The notes under the pieces: model-generated | Database searches by the model: none | What the model saw: only the letters and a program-made list of their open reading frames with translations | Told to the model about the DNA's origin: nothing | In this document: positions 1-12,420 of the stretch, one piece after another | How positions within the stretch are numbered: the first letter of the stretch is position 1 | Layout: every line of letters starts with the position of its first letter | Made by a program: the position numbers and the translations under genes | NCBI RefSeq assembly: GCF_040954645.1 | Contig: NC_092803.1 | Span: 13,083,230 to 13,147,229, forward strand | Reading direction: 5' to 3' | DNA length: 64,000 nucleotides | Source of the DNA: Diabrotica undecimpunctata | Taxonomy: Eukaryota; Arthropoda; Insecta; Coleoptera; Chrysomelidae

Positions 1-530
1 TGAATTCTATAATAGTTAGATATTTAATATCGTTTATTAAAATTAAAACTTCACTTGGCAAAATTATTCGGGCTTTAATTGAGGTTCGTGGTAAATAGAC
101 CTTAGATCATAGTTTAGTGTCGGAAAACATTTTCTGGAGACCTAAGCATCAATCTGGTGACATATTATCTGAACGACGATCGTCGAGCGATATGTGAGAA
201 AATATCTAGTACCACCAGAGGGACAAGTTCATGTTTGCTATATTATTACTCTTCCTTGAGGAAATTAGGAGAATCCTCCAAAATGCCTCTGATTTTGCAT
301 AAGATTACATGCCCACATAACGGTGATGTTATTGATTTACAGAATTACAAAATTGCCTATATATTCTAGCATATCACTCGTATGTAGATGAGAACTAAAA
401 ACTATGTAAAACTATTTTCTCTAAAACTTTCGTTAACTAACCTTAAATGCCATTAATCATTCAGCAAACCAAACCAATCTGGTCATGCGCAGTCAAGTCG
501 ATCAAGATCATGTGTTTTAAACAAATAGGT
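1..530. other. no feature recognised
   Basis: AT-rich sequence without a convincing gene. A 70-codon open frame at 157-369 has no recognisable domain and ordinary AT-rich composition. This could be intron of the MAX-1-family gene or intergenic DNA. Confidence 0.5.
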
Positions 531-531
531 T

Positions 532-1200
532 TATTTATTTATTTATTTATTAAAACTTACAAACACCACCTAAGTAGTAATTACATGTAAGAGTGCTCAT
601 TACTTGGTATACAAATATACACACAAAAACTACAATATACACACAAGTACAAAATAAAAACACAGAAAGTAAAACACATTAAAAAAAAAGACACAAGTTA
701 ATAAAATTTTAAAATTCAATCCATTACTTATATATTCATAACATTTTTTAATATCCCTTACACTACAGGTAAAGAGGTCTATATCACAGATCTTTATTAA
801 CTCATTACACTGATATTGCATATAGTTTATTATTTCACAAGAATTATATGGACTACAAGAAAATAGGTCATTACTGTTTACCCTTAGGTTGACCTTTGGC
901 ACATGAAACCTATTAAGTTGATCAAACCACATGTCTTATATTTAACATTGTTAATGATATTATGAATAAACACAACACAATGCATGTTTCTTTTTTGCTC
1001 TAATGACTGCAAGCCAAATGTTTGAAGCAACTCTTTTGATGGCGTAAGGTGAGTATACACATTGTATTTCTTAAGGTATAAATACCTTAGAAATCTTTTT
1101 TGTACCTTTTCTATATGATTAATATGAACTTTGGCTTCAGGAGTCCATACCACTGATGCATATTCCAAGTTTGGTCTGACTAAAGCGTTATATAGTCTAA
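532..1200 (-). mobile_element. Jockey/CR1-like LINE, 3' end of reverse transcriptase
   Basis: Minus-strand translation at 1168-884 reads MEYASVVWTPEAKVHINHIE, then KVQKRFLRYLYLKKYNV, the typical C-terminal end of Jockey/CR1-type reverse transcriptases (EYASxVWxP and IExVQKRFxR). The homology continues in another frame to about 700 (CEIINYMQYQCNELIKICDI). A (TTTA)n tract at 532-555 sits where the 3' tail would be, reading (TAAA)n on the element strand. The copy is 5'-truncated and frameshifted. Confidence 0.75.
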
Positions 1201-2350
1201 TGGTTGTGTTTATAAGATATAAGTTGGTTAAATAAGATAAAAAAAAGTGGACAAGTAATGTAATAGATACTGTGTGTTAATTATTTATACTAAAAAGTGA
1301 CGATAAATATATATTTTAAGAACCAGACGTCTGTTTATAGCACGGTATAAAAATACTGTGACTATCTGATCATTATTTTGGAATGAAAACAAATCAATAA
1401 ATTTTTAGAAACAAATCGGATTAGTGAACAAAACTCAAACTATTTATAATCTCCCAAATTTTCTTTATTTTATTTATTGGACCAACCTGCATGTTTACGT
1501 TAAACTTCCGACACACAGGAAACAGCTGATGGCTTTGATCTGAACCTCAAATAAATGAATCACAAAAACCAACAGAAATATTTCGTCGTTTCTCTTTTTT
1601 AAACGATATTAACAAGATAAATTAATTAAGTGTACGATATTAGGTTCATTGAATTAATCAAAAACATTGTGGGAAACGCACATTATCACGAAATTCTGAC
1701 GAATTAGTGTTTGTAATGATTCGTTGTAATAACAATGAGTGTGGTGAGATAATATATATTTTGGGATGATATAGCAGCAGACTGCGACGTTTTTATGGAT
1801 GGTTTCATAGTGCGTTAAGATTGTTCTAAACTGATTATTATTGTTTTCTGAATAAATACTAATGAACAAGTTATTGTAAAATATTTTCACCAAGTATAGA
1901 AATATTTTTATTGATCATCATTCCGCATATAAATTCCGGCTGGACGGCTGGACTTAAACCACATTTGAATGCTTCCATATTTTTCTAACTTAAAGCAATT
2001 TCTATTTATTTTGCGTGTATACGTCGTTAATCGTCGGTCCATCTTATTGAAGGACGTTCCCTATTTCCAAAAGTATTTTCTCTGGATCAACAGTCGATAA
2101 TTTTTTAGTCTATCTATTAACGTCCTTTTCTGCGACATTTCCTACCCAACTCTCTTTAAGGTATTCTACACTTTGGTTCTTCTTTGAATTTCTCTATTTG
2201 GAATACAATCTCTTACAGATAGGACCAACATTGATTGTCCCATTGCATATTGTGTGGTTCGTAATTGAATTTGTTCTTTTTTTCAGGGTTGGGGTTTCTG
2301 CACTGTATGTGAGGACAGGCGGGACATACTTACTCTTACTTACTCTGTGG
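1201..2350. other. no feature recognised
   Basis: AT-rich unique-looking DNA; the short open frames on either strand have no motif. Confidence 0.4.
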
Positions 2351-3210
2351 CGTTACAATCCTTCGTGGGTTTTAGCCGACTCGACAACATGCCTCCACTG
2401 TTTTCTCTCTTGAGCAACCTCCATCCAATTCTCCACGCCCATAGTGCTTAGGTCTCCTGCCATATTATCTTGCCACGAGGGCGTCCGCTTGGTCTCCTTC
2501 CAGTTGGGACTTCCTCCCACACCAGTCTTACTGTTCGTTCGTCAGAATGTCTTCTAAGGTGTCCTACCCATTCGAGTCTTCTGGACTTTATTTCTGTTAT
2601 GATTTTGGCGTCTGGGTAAAGTTCTTCGAGCTCTTTGTTAGTTCTTATCCTATATTGTCCTGATGCTTCATCCAGCACAGAGCCAAAAATCTTCCTTAGG
2701 ATTTTTCTTTCCGAAACAAATAGTCTCTCTTCGTTTGCCTTTTTTATCGTCCACGTTTCGCTTCCATACATCACAACGGGTCGTATGATTGTTTTATAGA
2801 CCTGTATCTTCGTACGTCTTGTTAGTTGTTTCGATTTTATAAGGTTTTGGAGGGCAAAAGACATCTGTTGCCTGGATCCTGTTGTTTATTTCTTGTGATC
2901 CGTTATTGTCTTCAGTTATTGTTGTTCCAAGATACTTGAATTCTCTAACGCGCTCAAAGTTAAAGTCATCGATTTTGATTTTTTGACCGATTCTGTCTCT
3001 GCTTTGGTTATTGCGGCTTATATACATATTTTTCGTCTTGTTTTTGTTGATTTGGAGCCCCATCTTCTCTGCTTCCTTCTCGAACCTCACGAAAGTCTCC
3101 TTCATCCTTAATCGTGTGTTTCCTATTAGATCGATATCGTCACAGGCAGGACACGTTGATTGAAAACCTTTCGTTCTCCGGATAAACTCCGGTTCCCTCA
3201 ATACGTAAGT
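2350..3210 (-). mobile_element. RTE-like LINE reverse transcriptase, C-terminal fragment
   Basis: Two overlapping minus-strand frames (3201-2794 and 2864-2448) together carry KEAEKMGLQINKNKTKNMYI, REFKYLGTTITEDN, then RPVVMYGSETWTIKKANEER and RRLEWVGHLRRHSDERTVRL. This is the palm-to-thumb and C-terminal part of RTE-like endonuclease-reverse transcriptases. One frameshift near 2830 separates the pieces. The element is 5'-truncated near the YADD motif. Confidence 0.85.
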
Positions 3211-3499
3211 ATTTGTTATGTTAAAATTTTATTGGACTTACCGGAATAATCGGCAAAGAATTGTGTGAATGTGGATGTCTTTGGTAAATTAGGTTAGGTT
3301 ACAATTTTATTGGACTCATCAAACAAAACATCACTTTTAGCTTTAAAAAAAATACTAAGAGCGCCACATTGTTTTTTTGCCATCTCTACTTTTTCGGCTT
3401 TTTTTTCAATTTTGCACACCAGATAATCTTGTTTTGAATTCATTTTTATTTAACTAAATAAAAATAATTTAAAATCGCAATATTATGCTTGTGCAGCAA

Positions 3500-3770
3500 C
3501 ACGCTTCTTTTGCATATAGACAAGTAATCGAGAAGGCAAGATAATTCAATGTCCATCTGCTTCATGGATTATCGCAAAGCGTTTGACAAACTCAAATGGC
3601 ATCACTTATGGATATGTACCACATATTTTTGGAAACCATTGGTATTTAAAATCATTGGTCCTTCGCACCTAGAAGGCATTAGTTCCCGTCATTTGTGTCT
3701 AACAGTTTGTACTTCGCTCATGCTAGGAAAAGTTTCATCCTATTTGGTTCATTAGATAGTGGTAGATCGA
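3500..3770 (+). mobile_element. RTE-like reverse transcriptase fragment (FMDYRKAFD)
   Basis: The frame at 3549 reads MSICFMDYRKAFDKLKWHHL, the conserved RT motif around the first catalytic Asp (DYxKAFDxV). Upstream, in another frame, is an RQVIEKAR-like stretch. A short degraded + strand fragment. Confidence 0.7.
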
Positions 3771-4485
3771 ACACAAACTCGAAGACAGAAAAGCACACCC
3801 CTTATCCATCTTTGCTGCTATAGATACTACATAAATACACAGACTACATCTACTGTGAATGACAGAAAGTAGAAACAACTCTATGTATCCGAATTACCGA
3901 TGGGTATTAATGAGATATTACTATAATGTTTGCAGATTTTAAAATTTATTAGATTTGCATAATGATATAAGGATAGCATGAATTAATATTTTTTAATAAT
4001 ACACAATTTTTAAAAACCTGTCCTTGATTTTTTTATAATATTAACAGCGTATATCCCTCTACTACTATCGATCTAACTCTGACCGGAAAGGTGTTAGTTA
4101 CCATGAATTATGCGTCACTGGTTGTACATGACTAATTTATTATTGTAACCCTTAATGTATATGGATTTCCGCAATAAGGGTTAATCCGGGGCACATTAGT
4201 GAACTACATCAGTGGCATTAGCGAGAGTAGAGGGATAATAATTTTGACAGTTAACAACATTGACATGTTAAGTGCGATTCGGCCTAGTCATTAGCTTCAT
4301 AATTGAGTAGGGGTTGTTGTTGCTTAATTAGATACAGCGGATGAAATAACCTAGGTCCAATAATGTACTAGAAGATTGTGATATATAAGAACATTTTAAC
4401 TCAGTGTATTATTAGCCGTAAGAAATATTGTTCTCATAAAATTTCTTACAGAATCTCAGATTTTCATCAAATATTTTGTTCATCC
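3771..4485. other. no feature recognised
   Basis: AT-rich sequence; no coding or repeat signature noticed. Confidence 0.4.
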
Positions 4486-5431
4486 TCCTCTATCTTTTTT
4501 CCTTCGTAAGGATGTAGTGGCGTCATGTAATTTGTTTGACTATTTCTGTCCAATTATCTCTCTCCTGTGAGTGTTGTTTTGCTTCGGAGAATGAGAAACC
4601 AGTCATGTCCTTTATTTGGTCCGACCATCGAACTGGAGATCTCCCTCTGGATCTTTCACCCGCTACGTTACCTTCAACTATCATTCGCTCCATGCCTTCT
4701 CTTCTTCTTGTTATATGTCCAAAATATCTCAGTATATTTTGTTTGATAGTTGTGATGAGTCTAGTTTTTATGTTAAGTTCTGCTAGAATCGAGTTATTTG
4801 TATCCATGGTATGCGCAACATTTTACGGTAGACCCAAATTTCAAATGCCATTATATGCTAAGAATCTGCTTTTTTTATTGTCCAAGTTTCTGAAGCATAG
4901 GCGGCGATAGGAAATATCAATGCTCGAACAAGGCGTAATTTTGTGTTTTTTGTGATGTCAGCGTTCTTTCAAATTTTTGTAAGTTTGACTGGCCATTGTG
5001 ATCGACGGATCTCGTCTTCGCATCCTCCACTGTTAATAAATAATAATGGAGCATAAGTAATTAAATTGCCTGATCACTTCATAACCTGTCATGTTTCTTC
5101 TCTCTGCTTGGTTGTTTCTGATTCTATATTTTCAAACCATATTCCGTACTCACCGTGCCTAGTCTATTCATAATTTGTTCCAATTCTTCTGATGATGACG
5201 CCAATATAACAGTGTCATCAGCATAACGTAGGTTTTTAATTTTTCTTCCTCCTTTCGTTGCTCCACCTTGCCATTCTTTATAAAACTTGACGCATAATAT
5301 GTTCACTATATATATTAAATAGAATACGGGATATTATGCATCCCTGTCGAACTCAAGATTTTAATTTGAAGTTTTTCGAAACCACATTATTAACTTTTAC
5401 ATTAGCAGTATTATTTGCATATAGTTTTTGT

Positions 5432-6281
5432 AATTAAATGATTGTTTTTGTGATTAATGGCATACCAATAAGTAATTTTCGATATGCAGATGATACTGTT
5501 ATACTGGCCGATAACATCGAAGATTTACAGATGATGCTAAATAGAGTAAATACAACTGGCAACCAATTTGGACTGAAGATCAATAGAAAGAAAACTAAAT
5601 TTATGGTGATCAGTAAAAAGAACATTCAACATATCCACCTGAATATTGAAGCCGAACGTATTGAAAGATTACACCGATTTAAATATCTGGAATATACAGT
5701 AAATGATAAGTGGGACCCAGACGTAGAGATTAAGATACGAATTGAAATAGCAAGATCAAAATTCATCAAAATGAGAAAGCTCTTAAGCAACCGCCACCTA
5801 AGCGTTAACCTCCGATGGCGCGCCACGAAATGCTACGTACTCTCTACGCTACTTTACGGAGTTGAAGGGTGGACGTTAACAGCAGCAACTATAAAGAAGT
5901 TAGCGGCTCTAGAAATGTGGCTGTATCGACGCATACTGAAAATACCTTGGACAGACAGGGTGACCAACACAGAGGTATTAAGACGAATGGGTAAAGAGGT
6001 GGAATTGTTAACAACTGTTAAAACGAGGAAAGCGTCATACCTGGGCCATGTGTCCCGTAATGATAAGTACAGTCTGCTACAGCTTATCGTGGAAGGCAAG
6101 ATTGAAGGTAGAAGAGGTCTTGGCAGAAAGAAGAAATCCTGGCTGAAAAACTTGAGAGAATGGTTTCAAATACCAGAAGTTGCGAACATAATACACGCGG
6201 CACAAAACAGAGAAACCTATCGTTTGATGGTCGCCAACCTTCGGTAGAAGACGGCACATAAAGAAGAAGAATTAAATGATT
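5432..6281 (+). mobile_element. 5'-truncated RTE-like LINE insertion with 12-bp TSD
   Basis: The element body is about 5444-6269, bounded by identical AATTAAATGATT at 5432-5443 and 6270-6281. It lies in reverse orientation inside an older RTE-like element whose sequence resumes on each side. The 3' end is GACGGCACATAAAGAAGAAG, the (AAG)n-type tail seen on several other copies here. It has lost its endonuclease and the N-terminal half of the RT. Confidence 0.9.
5438..6247 (+). CDS. RTE-like reverse transcriptase, C-terminal 269 codons, open
   Basis: An uninterrupted frame carries FRYADDTVILADNIEDLQMM, then NQFGLKINRKKTKFMVISKK, LLYGVEGWTLTAATIKKLAA, RILKIPWTDRVTNTEVLRRM and ASYLGHVSRNDKYSLLQLIV, the YADD catalytic core, thumb and C-terminal domain of RTE-like reverse transcriptases. 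The apparent ATG is created by the flanking target DNA, so the frame is a truncation, not a gene with its own start. The lack of stops fits a recent insertion. Confidence 0.88.
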   Translation: MIVFVINGIPISNFRYADDTVILADNIEDLQMMLNRVNTTGNQFGLKINRKKTKFMVISKKNIQHIHLNIEAERIERLHRFKYLEYTVNDKWDPDVEIKIRIEIARSKFIKMRKLLSNRHLSVNLRWRATKCYVLSTLLYGVEGWTLTAATIKKLAALEMWLYRRILKIPWTDRVTNTEVLRRMGKEVELLTTVKTRKASYLGHVSRNDKYSLLQLIVEGKIEGRRGLGRKKKSWLKNLREWFQIPEVANIIHAAQNRETYRLMVANLR

Positions 6282-7560
6282 AGAGGTTCTGGCTTTTTCT
6301 CTAAGTATATGTCACATTTTATCCTATTTTACGGTATCGAAGGCCTTGGAATAGTCAACAAAGCATAAATACATTTCTATGTTAAATTTTCGAGATTTTT
6401 CGATAATTTGACGAATATATATATTCTCTTGTTTCTCTACCTGGGACGAATCCGCATTGTTTTTGGGGAATTTGTGGTAAGAGAATTGATTTTAATATTT
6501 CATTGATGATGGTTAAAAGTACTTTGTTCGCGTGTGATATCAATGCTACTTTACGGTAATTACTGCAATCTGTCGGTGAACCTTTTTATATATGAGAATA
6601 AAAGTGAGTTTATTCCAGTCATTTGACCAGTTTCTGGTATTCCAGATCTCATTGCAAATTCTAAGCATTACTTTCGTCCTAATTCTCCCATTTCTTTGAG
6701 TGTTTTTTTTTTCAGCTGTTATTCCATCTTCTCCTTCCGCTTTTCTAAATTTTAGCTTTTTAATTGCCACCTCTATTTCTGATTTCAATATTTCAGGTTC
6801 TTTTTCATAACTTCTTTTCTCCGTATTATTGTCTGGATTATTATTAGAGAATAGTATTTCGCGATATTGTTTCCAGACCTCTGCGATACCGTCTGGGTTT
6901 GTTATGGTATTTCCACTATTATCTTTGATGATCTGTGTCGAAGGTTTGAATTCTCTCGCTAGATACTTGACTTTTGAGAAAAGTTCTCTAGATTCTTGGC
7001 GGTCAGTATGTTCCTCTAGTTGAATAGATATGTTTTTAAGATAATTATTTTTGTCCCCTCTGCACAAGTGTTTTATAATTGCATTTATGGTGCATATCTC
7101 TATTTCTTTTTGTTTTGAATTTGATGTACCGTTTCTAAGTTTTCGTCTTTCTTCTATAAGATTGAAAGTCTCTTCAGTCATCCAATGTTTTTTCCTATAT
7201 GTTTTGTCTTTGGGATAGTATTGTTGATGGCTTCAGTGATCCATTTCTTTGTGTATTGCCACGTTTTGTCAGGGTCTCTTGTAGGTCAGCTTCCGCTAAT
7301 GCTGCTCTAAACCTTTCCGGGTGTCTTGGAATCAATTTTTATCTTTTATTTGTGATTGTTTTACTGTGTAACTTAATGCGAAATTCCGCTTGTAACATTT
7401 TGTGGTCGGAACCATAGTCTGCAGCTGGTTTTGTCTTCACGTTGATTATTGAGCTCCTCCATCCTTTAGTGACACGAATATAATCTATTTGGTTCTTGTG
7501 TCGTCCTCCAGGCGAAGACCATGTTGATAATCTCCGCGGATGATGTTTAAACATTGTGTT

Positions 7561-8880
7561 TACATGAATATTTTGTTAGAAGAGGGCAAAAATTAGAAAG
7601 TACACTCCTTATTAATTGGCATTTTAACTAATATATACAATTGATCCACTATTTATCAGAATTTAATAACGGTTATAGACATAAAATTTTATGTTCTTTA
7701 TTTTTTCATATTTTGGTTTCACACATACCACATTTAAAAAAGATATGAAGGTATATTTTAAAAATAAAGAGATTTTTACATATTCTTTCCATTTATTACC
7801 GCCACGTCTCTCCAAATCTCATACAAAAGTAGTATATATTGTTTATCGTCTTAGAAAAAACGGGATCAATACATCCCCATATATCAAAACGAGGGTGACT
7901 ATGGCACTCCCCTAACAGCTAAAATGACAGTGAGAAAATTAATAGGCCCTACTCGGATTTCGGTCCAGAAGTAACTGACATGTTTTCAGACATTTTTATC
8001 ACAACTCGTGGACAGCTTATTGATTTAATTATTTATATAAAGAGTGTTATGTATGAAGACCAATATTACTTACTATTACAGTACTATAAAGAAAAGAAAT
8101 GTCCCAATAAGAAACAAGCAGGTTGTCTACTAATTTATACATAATTAGAACAAAATGTCTATTAGGCTTTTAACTCACGTTCATTTTGGGATTTTTTGTA
8201 GACCAGTTAAAATTTTTTTTTGATGAAATATGTGAGTCCTTTGAAACATATGTTTCAGAGAATTAATCGTACATGTATATAGTTGTCGCATTGTAAATAT
8301 TTCTTATTTTATTTTCTAATAATAAACTTTGATAGCTGATAAAGCTTCTTTAGTCATTGTAACAGAAACATTTTTGACATTTCTTGACATACTTATCTAA
8401 AAAGTATGGCAGTCTCGTAAACCAAATATACAAAGTGTATCCAGGTGATTCTTAATTATGTCTGAAATGAATTTTTTGCTTTTCTGTTCTTTAAAAATTT
8501 TTGTTCGAAATCTAGGTAGTGGCTTTAAAAATTTAAGCCACCGTTGTGAAATCTATTATTTTTCATCCATTTTTCTAAGATGGTAAAACTTTTCTGGGCT
8601 CTTGGACCTATTATAATTAATCTTTCAATGAACTAAAAATATACAGGTAGATCGTTTTAAAGGCCATTTAACGATGCAAAATCTAGGTCATTAAGCAAAA
8701 ATGGGAAGAAAATTTTTGGTTGCGCAAAAGCCTATCATGGAATAACATTTGTTTTGTCCACTGCGACTACACTATAAAACCCGATTCCTGAATATTTTCT
8801 GAATTTTCACGTTGAACGTAATTGCATAAACACTTTCCTCTCATGAACTCTATAACTATATCGACATACTGGAAATAAAC
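7561..8880. other. no feature recognised
   Basis: AT-rich DNA with short open frames (for example 7691-7915) that show no domain. Nothing supported. Confidence 0.4.
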
Positions 8881-8884
8881 GTTT

Positions 8885-9600
8885 GAGAAGTAATTCAGGC
8901 AGTTGCTTACGCAGATGATCTGGTTGTACGAGTGAATCACTTCGTGAATGTGCTCATAATGGATAGAACAAACACAGCCCTTAAAATATTTAGGATATGT
9001 ATGGCTAGAGTAGAGAAAACTGACGGTACCTATCAAGAAAGTAAAAAATCTGAGCATACTACTGGACAGCAAACAGAACTTCGGTGAACACGTATGCCGC
9101 GGAAAAAGCCGATTAATGAACAGCAGCGTTGGCGAAGATCAAGGCTCAGTTCCAGAAGCAAGTAGAAGATGAACTCTTATAAAAGTGGTCGACTCCACCA
9201 TACTATACGTAGCACCAGTATGGCAACAGGTAAGGCGTAAATAAAAATACAGAAGAATTCTAGAGAAACGATGATTTCTACATTTTTATTACTAGCCGGG
9301 TGCCACCAATTCACCTAGTTAAGGAAAGAGCAATCACGTATGGCATGAGTAAAAACGACAAAGCATACGAAAGAAGAATGACCAACGCAAAATTGCAAAA
9401 AGAGTGGGAAACCGAACATAGGGCTGAATTATCAAGAACACTCATATCGGACGTGAAGGACTGGGTAGGGCATGGCCATAGGGATTAACTACTTCTTCAC
9501 ACAGGTCCTGACGAGACACGACCCTTCAAAGCTTACTTCGTAAAGATAAAGAAGCAATAAGACTACAATCTAGAGTAATAACCAAGAGATCCTAGAAAGG
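8885..9600 (+). mobile_element. R1-like LINE, RT end and C-terminal fragment
   Basis: AVAYADDLVVRV at about 8902-8937 is the catalytic YADD box. Further on, in mixed frames, comes VPPIHLVKERAITYGMSK and KEWETEHRAELSRTLISDVK, the C-terminal pattern of R1/I-type ORF2 (PPIxLxxxER and WQ...W). The element is internally deleted and frameshifted. Confidence 0.7.
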
Positions 9601-10230
9601 GAACGACATGAAGAATGTGTACCTCCGATAATAAATATCGGCGGGACTCAGGTGTACCTGGCCTTTCGGCATACGACCTTTAGCTAACCACTAACCTCTA
9701 GAAGTCGGACACCATTTGAGGGCGGTGCGTTGCACGAAGCATCAAGAGACTCCACCCTCCCAGTAATACGCGTTACGAACACCCGTCCGTTCTCGCCCTC
9801 TCCTCCAAGGCGGTAAGGTGAGCGCAGATAGAGGAACTCGCACGTAGACAGGTAGCAACCAAGAGTTCTCCTTTCCGACTCTTAAATCTCCAATAGTGGG
9901 TACGTGCCGCAATCCTACTCCCTTAATGGGGAAAGGACGTATAAGAGTCGCAGCTCGTTCAACCTTCATTTGGTCCTTCCCATTGGTCGCCTCTTACGAC
10001 GGGCAAGGATATCTAACCTCGGAAGTATTCGTATCGCCGCTGACCGGACGGCGAAAGGAAATGACAGCAGGCATAAGCACTAAAGGAAAAAAAAAGAAGA
10101 AGAAAAGAAAGCCGCGCATACGTCTTAGAACTGTCTAAACAAGGGTAGCAGCGCGTGTGTGGTTGATGGTGGTTTTATTTGGTAGGCATCACCCGCGTGT
10201 ACGACTTCTAAGAGGGGAAATGCATTAGGA
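9601..10230 (+). mobile_element. GC-rich block, probable LINE 3' region with A-rich end
   Basis: Composition changes sharply to GC-rich over about 9600-10080 and ends in an A/G-rich stretch at 10081-10113. It directly follows the R1-like ORF fragment, so it may be that element's 3' UTR. Another GC-rich piece follows to about 10220. No conserved protein is seen in any frame. Confidence 0.45.
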
Positions 10231-10980
10231 TGTTTTAGTTGTATTTTCTAACTTTTTGTTGTTTTTTATTTTATTGCAATCTAATATATCGCTTTAATTT
10301 TTTTGTTGGTCAATATATACACATTTAAAGTTTCATTTTCAACTTCATTTTCTTTTTATTATTAGTAAACCTTATGCTTTAGTTGTTGTAACTAGTTGGT
10401 ACTAATTATACAATTAAAAAATTGCATACTTTATGTATTACTTTCACACTGCAGGTTAAATTTTTGTGTCTATTTTTATCATACATTTTTTTTTACCATC
10501 TGTTTTACATTAAGAAACCAAATTCATTTGAAATAAGTCTGTCAACACGTCTAAGAACAGTTCGTTTTACCTCGTGCTTTAAATAACCCTTATTACGACA
10601 AATCAACCAAACGTATGGAACATTTACTGCCTCCACCTGACCGTCTGTGTTCCTTTCAAAAAAGACCAAGCGTCATTTTCCTTACTGCATTCAACAAAAA
10701 GTCTACATTTGTCACCCTCTTTGTAGAAGGTGCACTTCGGAAAATTAGAAATAACAATTCTATTAATACTTTCACCCATCATCAACGACGGGTACCAGGG
10801 ATGTTTACAAAATACTCTGCTTGGGAAAACTTTGCTATTTGCGTGAATATTACTTTCTCTATTTTTTCCTCCTATTCTTTTATTTTCAAACTGACTGATT
10901 GCTGTAAAGTTAAAAAGAAAAAAACGGATGGATAAGTGGAATGATAAAAAAAGGATAAAACTAAGGTATTAATAAAAGGA
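10231..10980. other. no feature recognised
   Basis: AT-rich DNA. An open frame at 10615-10935 has no recognisable motif and is likely chance. Confidence 0.35.
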
Positions 10981-10984
10981 GGTT

Positions 10985-11260
10985 CTAATTGATGCCAAAA
11001 TGGATCAAGATAGTTAGGAAATGTTCAAAGTCTAGATCTTTTTTTATTGCGCCGTCTCCTTTGGCGATCCAAATGGCAATTGTAGCTTTGGAAACTGCTG
11101 TACGAAAGATTTCTGCGGATGATCGGTCAAACCATTTCCTCAGGTATTTCAACCATGAGTTCTGGCGTCTTTCAACTGTTCTTTTGCCCTGCATTTTACC
11201 TTCCAATATGATTTGGAGTAATTCAAATCTTTCACTTCTCAACACATGACCCAAGTATTG
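10985..11260 (-). mobile_element. RTE-like LINE, 3' terminal fragment
   Basis: The minus-strand frame 11254-10985 reads MGHVLRSERFELLQIILEGK, MQGKRTVERRQNSWLKYLRK and WFDRSSAEIFRTAVSKATIA, the C-terminus of the same RTE-like family as 5438-6247. 5'-truncated. Confidence 0.85.
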
Positions 11261-11589
11261 TATTTTCCTCTCTTTGATTATGCTGAGTAATTCTTTTTGT
11301 TTAAAAACTTTAATATGTTTTAAAGAGTTTAAAAAGAATAAAAAAGTCCTTTATAAAAGGTATATATAATCTAAAATTTATTACCCTTTCGGATTACATC
11401 GTAGAACGTTTTCGGACTAATAAGTCCATCACCGGTGCAGTTACCAGGTATACGTGACAGAAGCCACTAAATATGAAGTTAAAAACCGTTTAAATGATGT
11501 TAACTTTGTTAATTAATACATATTTGTTGTAAAATTTATTTAGTATAAAGTCGCTCACCGTAGAGACGGTGGTACGTCGCCCCTAATAG

Positions 11590-11800
11590 GTCATTCTTCT
11601 TCTTCTTATTGTGCCGTCTTATAACGAAGGTTGGCGATCACTTCTTTAATCGCTTCCCTATTTTTTGAAACGTGAAATATCTGTTCAACACTGAGGTCAG
11701 TCCAATCTCTGATATTCCTCAGCCAAGATTTCTTCTTTCTTCCCAAGCCTTTTCTTCCCTCTACTCTCCCTGGGTACATACGTCATCTGCTATTTTTCCT
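11590..11800 (-). mobile_element. RTE-like LINE 3' end with (AAG)n tail
   Basis: It starts with TTCTTCTTCTTATTGTGCCG, the reverse complement of the family's 3' end, and continues GAAGGTTGGCGATCACTTCT, which encodes the conserved last residues (VIANL-type) on the minus strand. About 200 bp remain. Confidence 0.75.
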
Positions 11801-11849
11801 CTATAACGTTGATGGTTTTTGTTCTCTGTCCGTGAGTGTGTGCAGAAGA

Positions 11850-12420
11850 ATCCGAAGTAGTCTATTTCACGTCGTTCACAAGAACTCAGCCTTTCACAAA
11901 TCATAACTTAGCGAGTTTTGCATTATGACTTGGTCCAGTAACCCTACAAAATTAAACTAACTTAGAAGCTGTAGATAAGCGACCATAGACGTGTGTTCGC
12001 TTAATGTTTGATATTTCTTTGAGAACAACGTTGTCCAGGCTGTCACCGTCAACGGTGAGTGCTTTATGTCGATAATTACCAACTTCTTCTGCCCTGAATT
12101 GAACGATATGACCTTATGATCTTATGTCACATTGGACATTCTGCACAAGCGATTTGAAGCGATGGTCATTGCACGTGGAGGTAATGCGAACTGGCCACCG
12201 AGATTATGCGATTGGACTTTGATAGACTCTTTCTTGTTGTGTTTTCCCAAGTAGTAGGTGCTGCGGTGCTCAAAGCCAACATAACCCATGCCATCGGCAA
12301 ATTCTGCATGATTTATGCGTTAAGGTCATGGCAAATTGGAAATTCGAATGTTACATAATGGCATCATGAGGCCTTTCAAACGAGTTAAAATTTCGATGGT
12401 ATCTCACACCCACTTTATTT
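11850..12420 (+). pseudogene. decayed mariner-type (Tc1/mariner superfamily) transposase
   Basis: Conceptual frames on the + strand give QPFTNHN (near 11890), then, from about 12020, VVQAVTVNGECFMSIITNFF and VIARGGNANWPPRLCDWTLI. The last matches the NWPPRSCDLTPLDFFLW region around the third catalytic residue of insect mariner-type transposases. It is broken by many shifts and stops. A related copy is at 36000-36540. Confidence 0.7.

Larger units (their letters stand above)
4490..7560 (-). mobile_element. decayed RTE-like LINE, endonuclease to C-terminus, interrupted
   Basis: Reading the minus strand in order: endonuclease end (7554-7339, STWSSPGGRHKNQIDYIRVT and KPAADYGSDHKML), linker and start of RT (7181-6546, AIKKLKFRKAEGEDGI), RT middle including an FDTVK-like sequence near 6330, YADDTVILASS at about 5220, and the C-terminus (4807-4523, NILRYFGHITRRREGMERMI and GRSPVRWSDQIKDM). 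Stops and frameshifts show that it is dead. A younger + strand insertion (5444-6269) splits it. Confidence 0.85.

Noticed and set aside
4536..4910. Plus-strand open frame of 124 codons
   Set aside because: Antisense of an RTE-like C-terminus on the minus strand.
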